Below are positions 9,101 through 18,419 of a stretch of 64,000 nucleotides of DNA, one piece after another. Origin of the DNA: Scatavimonas merdigallinarum. Its GTDB lineage: Bacteria > Bacillota > Clostridia > Oscillospirales > Acutalibacteraceae. The notes beneath the pieces were generated by a model that was not told the DNA's origin, did no database searches, and worked only from the letters and a program-made list of their open reading frames with translations. How positions within the stretch are numbered: the stretch's first letter is position 1; each line of letters opens with the position of its first letter. The stretch covers positions 120,860 through 184,859 of the forward strand of contig DVFW01000028.1 of NCBI GenBank assembly GCA_018713055.1, read 5' to 3'. The position numbers and the translations under genes are program-made.

Positions 9101-9610
9101 TTACGCTTGTGTTCCGATGACGTTGCCGTCTGGATCTATGGTAGTGGTCGTCAGAAGTGAGCCTGCCGGTGGATCTGTTGACGAGGTTCCGCGGGTTGCA
9201 GTCAATGTTCCTGCTGCTTCATCCCAGACCATGCCATACATCACGCCGTCGATTTCCTTTTCCAGATTTTCAATGTTAAACCCGTTTGTATGGGCAATCT
9301 GTGCAATTGAGACAGATTCATCCCCGCCTGTTGTGACCTCGTTGTCATCTGCGTTGGTGTATGTAGTCTGTACGTCTGCGATTTGCTCGTTGATTGCAGC
9401 TTTCAGAAGCATTTCCATCGTTGCCGTATCGCTTGTAAATGTGCTGACGTTTGCGGAATTGATTGTCGAAATAACGACCGGAATTGCAATGGATGCCAAA
9501 ATAGCAAGTATTGCGATAACGATTACAAGTTCAACCAGAGTAAACCCCTTTTTGCTTTTTTTTGCCTGCAGCTTTTGCATTGCTGTAGAAACTGTTGCCA
9601 ATTTTCGCAT
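9101..9610 (-). CDS. pilA: Major type IV prepilin
   Basis: 169 residues. A 22-residue leader ends in KSKKG; cleavage before Phe gives FTLVELVIVIAILAILASIA, a textbook N-methylated pilin helix with Glu at position 5. The globular part is rich in Thr, Asp and Ser, lacks cysteine, and ends in a repeat-like Thr/Asp stretch. It is the only pilin with its own promoter and terminator, which fits a highly expressed major subunit. AGAGG lies upstream of ATG 9610. Divergent minor pilins start at 10046. Confidence 0.93.
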   Translation of the reverse strand: MRKLATVSTAMQKLQAKKSKKGFTLVELVIVIAILAILASIAIPVVISTINSANVSTFTSDTATMEMLLKAAINEQIADVQTTYTNADDNEVTTGGDESVSIAQIAHTNGFNIENLEKEIDGVMYGMVWDEAAGTLTATRGTSSTDPPAGSLLTTTTIDPDGNVIGTQA

Positions 9611-9660
9611 GCTTTAACCTCTTTCTTTTCACATCGCGTTACAAAACAAAAAACCAATTG

Positions 9661-9695
9661 GGTAAAAGCGGCCATAAAGTATGGCCGCTTTTACC
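9661..9695. promoter_or_regulatory. Perfect 15-bp inverted repeat at the 5' end of the pilin mRNA
   Basis: GGTAAAAGCGGCCAT and its exact reverse complement flank a 5-base loop. The element begins only a few bases after the predicted pilin start point (about 9699), so the message would open with this hairpin. Both arms end in AAAA/TTTT, so it could work as a bidirectional terminator, a leader attenuator or a 5' stabiliser. Confidence 0.8.
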
Positions 9696-9705
9696 AGCTG
9701 ATTAT

Positions 9706-9735
9706 AGTATACTTTACCGTGCGGGGGGTTGTCAA
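9706..9735 (-). promoter_or_regulatory. Promoter of pilA
   Basis: TTGACA (9735-9730) and TATACT (9711-9706) on the minus strand with an 18-base spacer containing a run of six C. Near-consensus sigma-A. Confidence 0.8.
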
Positions 9736-9884
9736 ACTGTTCAATTCATTTTATTATTAGAAAAAAGAAAACAATTTATGGTAAAAAGAAACAAATACAT
9801 GATACAAAAAAGAAAAAGCGTAATAATTGTAAATGTTTACAAAAATTATGCTGAACATTTGTGTAAAAAAAGTGTGCCCTTTTG

Positions 9885-9913
9885 TTGGTTCATACAACGA
9901 GATACGGTATAAT
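9885..9913 (+). promoter_or_regulatory. Probable promoter of the minor-pilin cassette
   Basis: TTGGTT (9885-9890) and TATAAT (9908-9913) are 17 bases apart. A second TATAAT lies at 9926-9931. The bases between this and the pilA promoter (about 9740-9880) are very AT-rich and hold no gene I can support. Confidence 0.55.
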
Positions 9914-10045
9914 AGTTGCGTATTGTATAATAAAATGCCGAATTTTTTAAGACGTGTTGCAAAATACCGTTTGTTGCTCCGGCACAGGTGGACTGTGATC
10001 ATTATTAAAAAATGCAGAACGGCTTACGGGAAAAGGTGTTGACGA

Positions 10046-13000
10046 TTGAAAAATTCAAAAAAAGGCTTTGGTCTTGTTACAACGATTGTTATAGCGGCCG
10101 TACTTTTTATTTTAACGGCCGCACTTTTAACAGCCGCTGTTTTAAGCATGCGGCTGACGACAGAGAATATTAACCAGCGACAGGCCTATTTGAATGCCAA
10201 AAGCGCACTGGGCGTGGTTGCGGCATACTACTTAAACGCTTCGCCGGAGGATCTGGACAACAGCGGTTTGCCGGTTGGGAAAGAGGCGGACTATTTTGCT
10301 TTTGACGCGGACGACGGCACGTTTGCACAGGGCTTTACGAAGGTTGCCGGCCTTGATGAAGCAAGCGAAAAAAAGACGTATGTAAAAGCCGCATACACAG
10401 AGGAAGCGCGTGCGTTGAAACTGACGGCTGTAGCAAAATATATGGGGAACGGACATGCGGCGGATCAAAGCCTGCAGCTTTCCCGTACATATGATGTAGG
10501 ATATGATCAGGATAATCGTATTACCACAGCCGTGCGCAGGCTGGAAACAGGCGGAGAAATTCGTTATGTGACAGTGCATGTCCGGCCGTACCCGGGGTCT
10601 GCGCTGCATCCCTATCTGTACACATGGGCCTACGGCGACGGTACGGAAGACCAGCAGCCAAATTTGGACCGTACGGAAACGCTGCTTTCCGGCGGCTGGG
10701 GGGACAGCGATATGCCGACAGATTTGCAGGGGCCGCAGGGCGCCATGTATGAAGAAGGCAACGGCTGGTACTATTATACGCTGGAAATCACCGATCCGCA
10801 GATTCACTATTTTAACGCCATCGTTTCCAAAAAAGGCGCACTGCGCGAAAGCGGCGACAACCATGCGCAGACGCACGAAATGTTTAATTTACCGGTTACG
10901 CAGGAAACTTATCAGGACGTATATATAACGCTCAATCATAAAACGAATGATTTTACGGATTTTCGCGGGACAACGCTGGATGGAAAAACACAGCCGAATT
11001 CCCTGACGCAGTATGTTACCTCTTATGTAGAGGCCGACTATACCACCGTACATGTGCGTATGCAGGGCGAGGTTACCGACAGCTGGTCTGCTGCGCCGCA
11101 ACTTGCTGTACAAAATGTGGACGGCAGCCCGCTTGTGGATAAAAATCTGACAAGCTATATGGATGTGGTGGAAACGGTTTATACAGGCGGAGCCATGCAG
11201 TATGAGGGCTATGGCTGGTACAGGATCAACGTTCCTACCGACGGCGATTTTATCTTTACGCTGACAGGTAGCCTCAACGGTGAAAATATACAGGTTGACG
11301 CGGGTGCTGTCAGCGGCGGAACCGATCACGAAATATGGGTTGCCGTCAACAAAAACGGCTCGGCGGCTGTGGAAAATGACGAGGCGTCTGCCAACAGGGC
11401 GTTTCAGGAATGGGGAGACAGTACGGCCGGCGACTATACGACCGTAAACGTAAAAGGGCTTGCGCTGGAAGAAGGCGGCGCAGCACAGGTAGAAATAGAT
11501 TATTATTTACCGCCGGACGACAGCGGCTTTACCGGTATGTGGACCAGCCAGGAGCAGCCAATGGCGTCCAATAAGGGCGGCAAAGTGCAGTATTATAATG
11601 TTTATATGCAAAAGTATAAAGACAGTAAAAATCAGCTTCAAAGCAGGAGCTATACAACCTATGGAGATGAAACGGTCAGGGCAGGCAACAGCAGAACATG
11701 TTATTATGAAGAATGGTACAGCTTTAAAATTCCTACGACTGAAAGCTATACAGTAGCCTTCCGTGGGCTTTCCGGCCAATCTCCGGCGAAGGAAACCGTA
11801 CCTGTTCAAAATATGACGGGAAACATTTGGATCACGCTGGACACCGACCAGGAAATAAACGGGCAGCTTTCGGACCTTTCTGTATATACGTTTGACCCCG
11901 AAGAAAATTATGCGCAGGGCACGACCAACGTGTATTTCAGGGACGCGCTGGAGTGGGCAGAGCCGGGCGGCAGTATATATGCCTATAGCTGGGGGACGGA
12001 AACCGCCGAATGGCCAGGGACAAAAATGCAGTATGACAGGGAAGAGGGGCTGTATTATATTGAGCTTGCAAGCAGCTCGCCGTTTATTATTTTTAACGAC
12101 GGAACGCAGGACCGCAACACGGCGCGGCAGACGGGGATCCTCTCTCTGCAGGGTGTAGAGGGGAAAATTCTTTATGACAATAAAACCGCAACATGGGAAA
12201 ACTATATACATCCCAAAACGCAGCTGGAGCAGGCCATACAGGACGCGGTAGCAGAGCTGAACCGTTCTACCGTAAAGGGTGTGGATGCAGACGGGAACCA
12301 GGGGATAGAAGAAGTATTCTTTACAGTATTGCAGGGAATAGACGGCAACAGCGGCGTCATCCAGGAGGCGGAAGCAATTTTACAGGACGCATCGGCTACT
12401 TCAGAACAGTACCGGGAGCAGGCGGAAACGCTCAACCGCTATGTTGCCGCGGTTCATTCCTGCAGTGAAGCGGTGCACCAGGCGCGGACCTATCTGCCCG
12501 GCTATGACGAATATGCGCTGTACCATGCGAATGATATTGTATTTACACAGGATTCTTTACAAACGTTAAGGGATGCGCATAAAGAGGTTATGCTGGTGTA
12601 TGGGGACAGCGGCGTATCTTACACAGAAATTGCATCCAGCGCACTGGCGCTGCAAAGGGTTATGGACAATATGGAGCAGCTCCTGACAGGGGCGGAGGAA
12701 GGGGGCGCGCCCGGCGCTTCTCAGGCGATTGTCGCTCTGATGGACCGGGCAGGCTGGACCGCAGAAGCCTCTCCTTTGTATAGAGTAAGGGGCGAAAAAT
12801 ACAGAGAGGATACCCCCGTTACAAATGTTACAGGTTTTGATGAAAAGGTAATCTATACAAACAGCCAGGGGTATTACCTGTATTATATATCGTTTTCCGA
12901 AGAGCAGAACACGGCAAGAAACGTACAGTTTACGGTAAATGCCAACCAGTCCGTTCCGCTTGATAAAATCAGGGCGGGAGAAATATGGGTGTATGACAAT

Positions 13001-13951
13001 CAAAAAGAAACATGGAGTAAAAGCGGCGGCGATGATTCTGTAGTGGTCTATACTTCATCCATAAGCGGCAGCCGCGGGGAGGAAAAACTATATCAGTCGA
13101 AAACAGGGGAAAGTTTTCAGCTTGTTTTCCTGTATGACACAACGGTTACATACGACGGGGCTTCTTATGTGATTTTTGCCGGCGTATATCCGATCAGCGT
13201 CAGAGATTATCCGGATGGAATCAATCTTTTTTCTGCAAAAGCCAAGGACTTTTTTACAAACCCGGAACAATTTGGTATGGCCTACGGCGGGAAGGATGCT
13301 TTTGCAGCGGATGTGGGATGGGTCACAGCCGACGGAACGCTGACTTCTGCAGGATCGTCATCGTCAGACTATATAGACGAAGCGGTCAATTTTTTGGTTG
13401 GCGGAAGGCTCGCTGCATACACCCCGACGCAAGGCCTGAGCAACGCATCACTGACAGCGGCGGAACTGGAGGCGGCCGGGGCCGGACACAGTATGACGGG
13501 AAGCAATGGGCAGTTCCCTTCTTTTGCAGCTTATCGTGCCGAAAGCATCCATTTTCGCTGGGTGCAGCAGGGCGTTACGGGGAAAATGCCGGACTTAACG
13601 GGTAAAGACGTTTCATTTTATTCTGAGACTATAACGTTTGCCTGTACAGAGCTGTCTGTATATGAAACGGCGTCTGGCGCGCTGCGCGGCTCTTTTAAAG
13701 TGGGAAAGGCGGAAAATACGGGAGACTTTGACCATACGATCCGTTTTTATACGGATGTACAAATCCATATAATAAAGCCGGACGGTTTGGTCGATACCCA
13801 AAAATCGTTTATGATTCGCAGCGGAACGTATAAGCTGCGCGGGGAGGTTGACCTGTTTGCCTTTAATGAGGAGCTGAACAAGGGTACGGACGGGAAGGTC
13901 CGAAGCGTGGATTTTATGAACCTGACGGGGGGAAGCTACAGCCATGACTGA
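10046..13951 (+). CDS. Giant prepilin-like tip protein with starch-binding-type modules
   Basis: 1301 residues from TTG 10046 (AAAAGGTG seven bases upstream). It opens with KNSKKG followed by FGLVTTIVIAAVLFILTAAL: a prepilin leader and helix, but Thr replaces the usual Glu at mature position 5, as in the tip pseudopilin GspK. After a pilin-like head (to ~170) come about four beta-rich modules (roughly 172-300, 332-440, 465-610, 626-715). The last has the pattern NVYF ... YAYSWG ... WPGTKM ... YYIEL ... IIFNDG, which resembles CBM26-type starch-binding domains; the first is similar (YLYTWAYGDG, GWYYYTLEI, HYFNAI). Residues ~720-900 are helical and FIVAR-like; the rest is beta-rich. No cysteine pairs or catalytic motif stand out. 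I infer a pilus-tip, glycan-binding protein; binding and ligand are not shown by sequence alone. Confidence 0.8.
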   Translation: MKNSKKGFGLVTTIVIAAVLFILTAALLTAAVLSMRLTTENINQRQAYLNAKSALGVVAAYYLNASPEDLDNSGLPVGKEADYFAFDADDGTFAQGFTKVAGLDEASEKKTYVKAAYTEEARALKLTAVAKYMGNGHAADQSLQLSRTYDVGYDQDNRITTAVRRLETGGEIRYVTVHVRPYPGSALHPYLYTWAYGDGTEDQQPNLDRTETLLSGGWGDSDMPTDLQGPQGAMYEEGNGWYYYTLEITDPQIHYFNAIVSKKGALRESGDNHAQTHEMFNLPVTQETYQDVYITLNHKTNDFTDFRGTTLDGKTQPNSLTQYVTSYVEADYTTVHVRMQGEVTDSWSAAPQLAVQNVDGSPLVDKNLTSYMDVVETVYTGGAMQYEGYGWYRINVPTDGDFIFTLTGSLNGENIQVDAGAVSGGTDHEIWVAVNKNGSAAVENDEASANRAFQEWGDSTAGDYTTVNVKGLALEEGGAAQVEIDYYLPPDDSGFTGMWTSQEQPMASNKGGKVQYYNVYMQKYKDSKNQLQSRSYTTYGDETVRAGNSRTCYYEEWYSFKIPTTESYTVAFRGLSGQSPAKETVPVQNMTGNIWITLDTDQEINGQLSDLSVYTFDPEENYAQGTTNVYFRDALEWAEPGGSIYAYSWGTETAEWPGTKMQYDREEGLYYIELASSSPFIIFNDGTQDRNTARQTGILSLQGVEGKILYDNKTATWENYIHPKTQLEQAIQDAVAELNRSTVKGVDADGNQGIEEVFFTVLQGIDGNSGVIQEAEAILQDASATSEQYREQAETLNRYVAAVHSCSEAVHQARTYLPGYDEYALYHANDIVFTQDSLQTLRDAHKEVMLVYGDSGVSYTEIASSALALQRVMDNMEQLLTGAEEGGAPGASQAIVALMDRAGWTAEASPLYRVRGEKYREDTPVTNVTGFDEKVIYTNSQGYYLYYISFSEEQNTARNVQFTVNANQSVPLDKIRAGEIWVYDNQKETWSKSGGDDSVVVYTSSISGSRGEEKLYQSKTGESFQLVFLYDTTVTYDGASYVIFAGVYPISVRDYPDGINLFSAKAKDFFTNPEQFGMAYGGKDAFAADVGWVTADGTLTSAGSSSSDYIDEAVNFLVGGRLAAYTPTQGLSNASLTAAELEAAGAGHSMTGSNGQFPSFAAYRAESIHFRWVQQGVTGKMPDLTGKDVSFYSETITFACTELSVYETASGALRGSFKVGKAENTGDFDHTIRFYTDVQIHIIKPDGLVDTQKSFMIRSGTYKLRGEVDLFAFNEELNKGTDGKVRSVDFMNLTGGSYSHD

Positions 13952-14402
13952 TTTTGCAAAAACAAAAAAGGGCGTTACGCTGGTTGAACTGATCGCTGCA
14001 ATTGCAATTTTGTCCATGGTAGTGATAGGAACTGTAACGGCCGTAGTCCTTGCACAGCAGGCGATGCTGGGCGACAACCTGCAGGAGAATGCATCGCTGC
14101 AGGCGCAGCAAATTGCGGATGCACTGTTGGAGGAGATGTCCGGAAAAAGTTTTGCAAACAACGCAGACGAGGCTGTCCGTTACAACCCAGATCTGTTAAA
14201 CGGCGCAGTATATGTGGAAGCGGGAGCTTTTCCAGAGACAAAAACGGTGGGGGAAGCGCAGTATACGATCCGGGAGCAGTCTGCATCGGCCGGAAAGACA
14301 ACGGTGACGGGGACTGCTATTACGGTTGCAGTTTATTACAGCGACACGAAATATGTAACAATAGACGCATTTGCGCCGGAAATAACAGCAAAGGATGTTT
14401 AG
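13944..14402 (+). CDS. Minor type IV prepilin (GspI/PilV-like)
   Basis: 152 residues. Leader MTDFAKTKKG, then VTLVELIAAIAILSMVVIGT with Glu at mature position 5. The helix carries an Ala/Gln-rich continuation (QQAMLGDNLQENASLQAQQIADALL), as in GspI/PilV minor pilins, and a small beta domain. It overlaps the end of the giant protein by eight bases, so the two are translationally coupled and probably act together. Confidence 0.85.
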   Translation: MTDFAKTKKGVTLVELIAAIAILSMVVIGTVTAVVLAQQAMLGDNLQENASLQAQQIADALLEEMSGKSFANNADEAVRYNPDLLNGAVYVEAGAFPETKTVGEAQYTIREQSASAGKTTVTGTAITVAVYYSDTKYVTIDAFAPEITAKDV

Positions 14403-14421
14403 CATGGCAAGGAGGAAAGGG

Positions 14422-15045
14422 ATGCGGAAGGCGGGCGCACGTTTTAAAAGCAAGAAAGGGATTTCTTTGGCAGAGCTGGTTATTACCATTGCACTGCTGT
14501 CTGTTTTTGCAGCGGCAAGCACGGCAATTGTCTGGGTTGTTATGCAAGTTTTCCAAACCAATACGGATCTGTCTGTAAACCGGCAGAATATCGTGGAGGC
14601 ACAGGATATTCTGCATAATATGGCGGAAGTTGCAGAAAGCATTGAAGTAATTACAGCTCCTTCCGGCCCATCCACAGAAGCGGTGCACAGCCCAGACAAG
14701 GGCGACAGCGTGCTGATGCTTACTCCAATAGACGGCCGGTACGGTCTGCAAATGTATGTATATACGGAAACAGGCAATAAACTGGAATGGCAACCGCTGG
14801 CGGCATTTGACGGAATTGAAGCGGCAAAGTTTGAACTGACCGACAGTACGCTTACGGCAGACGCAGGCCGGTACAGATTTTCCTATACGTTTATATCAGA
14901 AAAAGGTATGTCCTATACCGGTGGGGTGGAGGTCAACAATATGACAGAGGGAACGCCGTTTTACGACGGCCCTGATGCTGTGCGGCAAGCCGTAAGATAC
15001 GACAGCGCCAGCGCTTCAGAAATGATGATCTGCTTTCGGATGTAA
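14422..15045 (+). CDS. Minor type IV prepilin (GspJ/PilW-like)
   Basis: 207 residues from ATG 14422, chosen because AAGGAGG lies six bases upstream; two earlier in-frame ATGs (14395, 14404) lack a site. After RFKSKKG comes ISLAELVITIALLSVFAAAS with Glu at mature position 5. The body matches the size of GspJ/PilW proteins, which start with a long helix and a two-part beta domain. It completes a three-gene minor-pilin set with the giant protein in the GspK-like position by sequence though not by order. No clear terminator follows. Confidence 0.83.
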   Translation: MRKAGARFKSKKGISLAELVITIALLSVFAAASTAIVWVVMQVFQTNTDLSVNRQNIVEAQDILHNMAEVAESIEVITAPSGPSTEAVHSPDKGDSVLMLTPIDGRYGLQMYVYTETGNKLEWQPLAAFDGIEAAKFELTDSTLTADAGRYRFSYTFISEKGMSYTGGVEVNNMTEGTPFYDGPDAVRQAVRYDSASASEMMICFRM

Positions 15046-15181
15046 AAAGCGGGGAAAGAAAAATGTATACACAAAGCCACCGGTTAAAGCAGCTGCGATA
15101 AAGCTTTAATTTGCTGAAAGCACAAAAAATTTTTACAGTGCCGGACTTTTACAAATAGGTAATGATTTTTTAGAAAAAGTA

Positions 15182-15190
15182 TGCTATAAT
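15182..15190 (+). promoter_or_regulatory. Extended -10 promoter of secA
   Basis: TG-C-TATAAT (15182-15190) lies 90 bases before the secA start. No good -35 is present, which is usual for extended -10 promoters. The sequence from 15046 to here holds nothing else I can support. Confidence 0.5.
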
Positions 15191-15279
15191 GTGAAAGATT
15201 GCGCAGGGTATATACCAATATGCCCATGCGGAGGAGATGCTGCGTTTTCTTTGAAGTGCCGCGGAAAGGAAGGGTTACC

Positions 15280-18159
15280 ATGAATATTCTGAAAAGCATG
15301 TTTGGTAATTATAGCAAAAGAGAATTAAAACGGATTAAGCCGCTGTGCGACAGGGTGTTATCCTTGGAGGATAAATATAAGGCAATGTCCGACAGCCAGT
15401 TGAAAAAACAGACAGATATATTAAAGAGCCGTTTAAAAGGCGGGGAAACGACTGATGATATTTTGCCCGACGCGTTTGCTGTCTGCAGGGAAGCTTCTGA
15501 CAGGGTGCTGGGCATGCGCCATTTTCCTGTGCAGGTGATTGGCGGGATTGTACTGCACCAGGGCCGCATTGCGGAAATGAAGACTGGTGAAGGAAAAACG
15601 CTGGTTGCAACATTGCCCGCTTATTTAAACGCTCTGACGGGCGACGGCGTGCATATTGTTACGGTTAATGATTATCTTGCCCGCCGAGACTCGGAATGGA
15701 TGGGCAAGCTATACCGCTTTTTGGGGCTGACTGTTGGACTGATTGTACATGACCAGGAGGGGGAGCAGCGGAAAGAGGCGTATGGCGCTGACATTACATA
15801 TGCTACCAACAACGAACTGGGTTTTGATTATCTGCGTGACAACATGGTAGTTTATAAGGAACGTAAGGTTCAGCGCGGCCACGCCTATGCAATTGTGGAC
15901 GAGGTGGACTCTATTCTGATTGACGAAGCGAGAACGCCTTTGATTATATCCGGACAGGGTGATAAATCGACCGACCTGTATGAACGTGCAGACAAGCTTG
16001 CGAGATCCTTGAAAATGGAGCGCTTTGCAGAGCTGGACAGTAAGGAAGACAACGATGAGATATACAGGGAAAAGGGCATTGACTATATTGTGGATGAAAA
16101 GGCAAAAACCGCTACGCTGACTTCGATTGGCGTAAAAAAGGTTGAGCAGTATTTTAACATAGAGAACCTTACCGACCCGGATAACCTGACGATTCAGCAC
16201 CATGTTAACCAGGCGATTAAGGCGTATGGCATTATGAAGCGCGACATTGATTATGTAGTCAAGGACGGAGAGGTGATCATTGTAGATGAATTTACCGGGC
16301 GCTTGATGTACGGCAGACGCTATAACGAGGGCTTGCACCAGGCGATTGAGGCCAAAGAAGGCGTAAAGGTGGAAAATGAAAGCAAAACGCTTGCTACGAT
16401 TACATTCCAGAATTATTTCCGCCTTTATAAAAAGCTTTCCGGTATGACCGGTACGGCAATGACAGAGGAAGAAGAATTTCGTGAAATTTACAAGCTGGAT
16501 GTGGTGGAGATTCCAACCAACCGGCCGCTGATCCGGCAGGATATGCCGGATGTAATCTTTAAAACGGAGCAGGGCAAATTTACCGCGGTGATCAATGATA
16601 TTATTGCATGCCATGAAAAGGGACAGCCTGTGCTTGTGGGCACCATTTCCATTGAAAAGTCGGAGATGTTAAGCGCAATGCTTAAGAAAAAAGGAATTAA
16701 GCATAATGTGCTAAACGCAAAGCAACACGATAAAGAGGCCGAGATTGTAGCGCAGGCCGGTAAAAAGGGCGCGGTTACCATTGCAACCAACATGGCCGGG
16801 CGCGGTACCGATATTATGCTGGGCGGTAATGCAGAGTATATGGCAAAATCTGAAATGCGCCGTATGCAGTTTCCCGAAGAACTGATTGCTGAAGCAACCG
16901 GTTTTGCCGATACGGACGACCAGGAAATTTTAAATGCCAGAAAGACCTTCCGGGAATTAAATGAGAAATATAAAGAAGCAATTAAAAGCGAGGCCGATGA
17001 GGTAAGGGCTGCAGGCGGCCTTTGTATTATGGGTACAGAGCGCCATGAGTCGCGCCGGATTGACAACCAGCTGCGCGGACGTTCAGGGCGCCAAGGAGAC
17101 CCTGGAAAGAGCCGGTTTTATCTTTCTACAGAAGACGATCTTATGCGCCTGTTTGGCGGCGACAGGATGAAAATGGTGATGGATCGCCTGAACGCACCGG
17201 ACGATATGCCGATAGAAAACAAGATGCTTTCCAATATCATAGAAAACTCGCAGCAGAAGGTAGAAAGCCGGAATTTTGCGATCAGAAAAAATGTGTTGCA
17301 GTATGACGACGTTATGAACCGGCAGCGCGAAATTATTTACAGCCAGCGCGACCAAGTGCTAAATGGAGACGATATTAAAGACCAGATTATGAAAATGATT
17401 GAGCAGACGATTGATTCGACCGTTGCAACCTATTGTCCCGATGGCGCCACCAAGGATCAATGGAACCTGGAAAGCCTGCACGATTATTATGCCGGTTGGA
17501 TGGTAGGCGACGATGAGCTTCGCTACACACCGGAAGAAATAGAGGATCTGGAAAAGAAGGATCTTATAGAAACGCTTAATAAAAAAGCCAAAGAGTTGTA
17601 CGCAGAAAATGAAACGCTTTTACCAGAGGAAACCATGCGTGAAATGGAGCGCGTCTATCTGCTTAAAAATGTAGATACCTATTGGATGGAGCATATTGAC
17701 GCGATGGAAGCCTTAAAACAGGGAATTCGTCTGCGTGCGTACAGCCAGCGCGACCCTGTAGTGGAGTATCGGTTTGAAGGCTTTGATATGTTTGATGAAA
17801 TGATCGCGGCAATCCGTGAAAACACGGTAAAGATGGTGATTGCAGCGCCAAAGCGTATTGTGGAGATTCAAAAGCGCAATGCAGAGCTTGAACGCAAGCG
17901 GCAGGAAATTGCCAAACAGGCGGCGGCAGCTCATCAGGTGGTTTTACCCGGCCAAATGCCGCCGGCTCCGGCACAAAACCCGATTAACGTGGTGATCAAA
18001 CGCGAGCAGGTAGCGCAGCCGACCTCTACAAGCGCCGACGGAACCGATACAAGGAACAAAACTGTACGGAAAACTGCCAAAGACAGGGTGGGCCGCAATG
18101 ATCCCTGCCCGTGCGGCAGCGGAAAAAAATATAAAAAGTGCTGCGGTGCAGATGAGTAA
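15280..18159 (+). CDS. secA: Preprotein translocase motor ATPase SecA
   Basis: 959 residues from ATG 15280 (MNILKSMFGNYSKREL), with AAAGGAAGGG upstream; the longer in-frame opening has no family support. Walker A MKTGEGKTLVATLP, the DEVDSILIDEARTPLIISG helicase motif, preprotein cross-linking domain, IRA1/two-helix finger region and the C-terminal zinc-binding SEC-C motif (GRNDPCPCGSGKKYKKCCG) are all visible. It drives export through SecYEG, including, presumably, the prepilins, sortase and lipoprotein encoded nearby. It stands alone; the frequent neighbour prfB is absent. Confidence 0.97.
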   Translation: MNILKSMFGNYSKRELKRIKPLCDRVLSLEDKYKAMSDSQLKKQTDILKSRLKGGETTDDILPDAFAVCREASDRVLGMRHFPVQVIGGIVLHQGRIAEMKTGEGKTLVATLPAYLNALTGDGVHIVTVNDYLARRDSEWMGKLYRFLGLTVGLIVHDQEGEQRKEAYGADITYATNNELGFDYLRDNMVVYKERKVQRGHAYAIVDEVDSILIDEARTPLIISGQGDKSTDLYERADKLARSLKMERFAELDSKEDNDEIYREKGIDYIVDEKAKTATLTSIGVKKVEQYFNIENLTDPDNLTIQHHVNQAIKAYGIMKRDIDYVVKDGEVIIVDEFTGRLMYGRRYNEGLHQAIEAKEGVKVENESKTLATITFQNYFRLYKKLSGMTGTAMTEEEEFREIYKLDVVEIPTNRPLIRQDMPDVIFKTEQGKFTAVINDIIACHEKGQPVLVGTISIEKSEMLSAMLKKKGIKHNVLNAKQHDKEAEIVAQAGKKGAVTIATNMAGRGTDIMLGGNAEYMAKSEMRRMQFPEELIAEATGFADTDDQEILNARKTFRELNEKYKEAIKSEADEVRAAGGLCIMGTERHESRRIDNQLRGRSGRQGDPGKSRFYLSTEDDLMRLFGGDRMKMVMDRLNAPDDMPIENKMLSNIIENSQQKVESRNFAIRKNVLQYDDVMNRQREIIYSQRDQVLNGDDIKDQIMKMIEQTIDSTVATYCPDGATKDQWNLESLHDYYAGWMVGDDELRYTPEEIEDLEKKDLIETLNKKAKELYAENETLLPEETMREMERVYLLKNVDTYWMEHIDAMEALKQGIRLRAYSQRDPVVEYRFEGFDMFDEMIAAIRENTVKMVIAAPKRIVEIQKRNAELERKRQEIAKQAAAAHQVVLPGQMPPAPAQNPINVVIKREQVAQPTSTSADGTDTRNKTVRKTAKDRVGRNDPCPCGSGKKYKKCCGADE

Positions 18160-18181
18160 AGCGAAAAGAGGAAAACAAAGG

Positions 18182-18205
18182 ACGCCGGGCAGTAATGCCC
18201 GGCGT
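18182..18205 (+). terminator. Strong hairpin after secA
   Basis: A perfect 10-bp stem (ACGCCGGGCA/TGCCCGGCGT) with a GTAA loop, 23 bases after the stop. The plus-strand T-run is poor (GATAAAG), so it may pause or protect the 3' end rather than terminate alone. Confidence 0.6.
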
Positions 18206-18419
18206 GATAAAGATGCATAACCAATTTGTAGCGGAAAGTTTATCTTCGGATATACTTTCCGTTCTTCTATTTTTCCAATGTAATGGAGGTGCGCGTTGAT
18301 CTTCTGCATAGAAAACTTTTTCTTGCAGGCCCGGGAACGTTTGTGCACCGCAATGTGATGAACAGGTTCCCGCAGAATTCCGGCTGGTCGCAGTACAGGC
18401 GGGGTTGGGCAGGCCGCAA
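18206..18419. other. No gene recognised
   Basis: Both strands carry only short overlapping open frames without ribosome binding sites or family motifs. The stretch borders the decayed LysR gene and is probably part of the same eroding segment. Confidence 0.5.

Noticed and set aside
15709..16614. 301-codon minus-strand frame inside secA
   Set aside because: Antisense shadow of a highly conserved gene; no motif or ribosome binding site.
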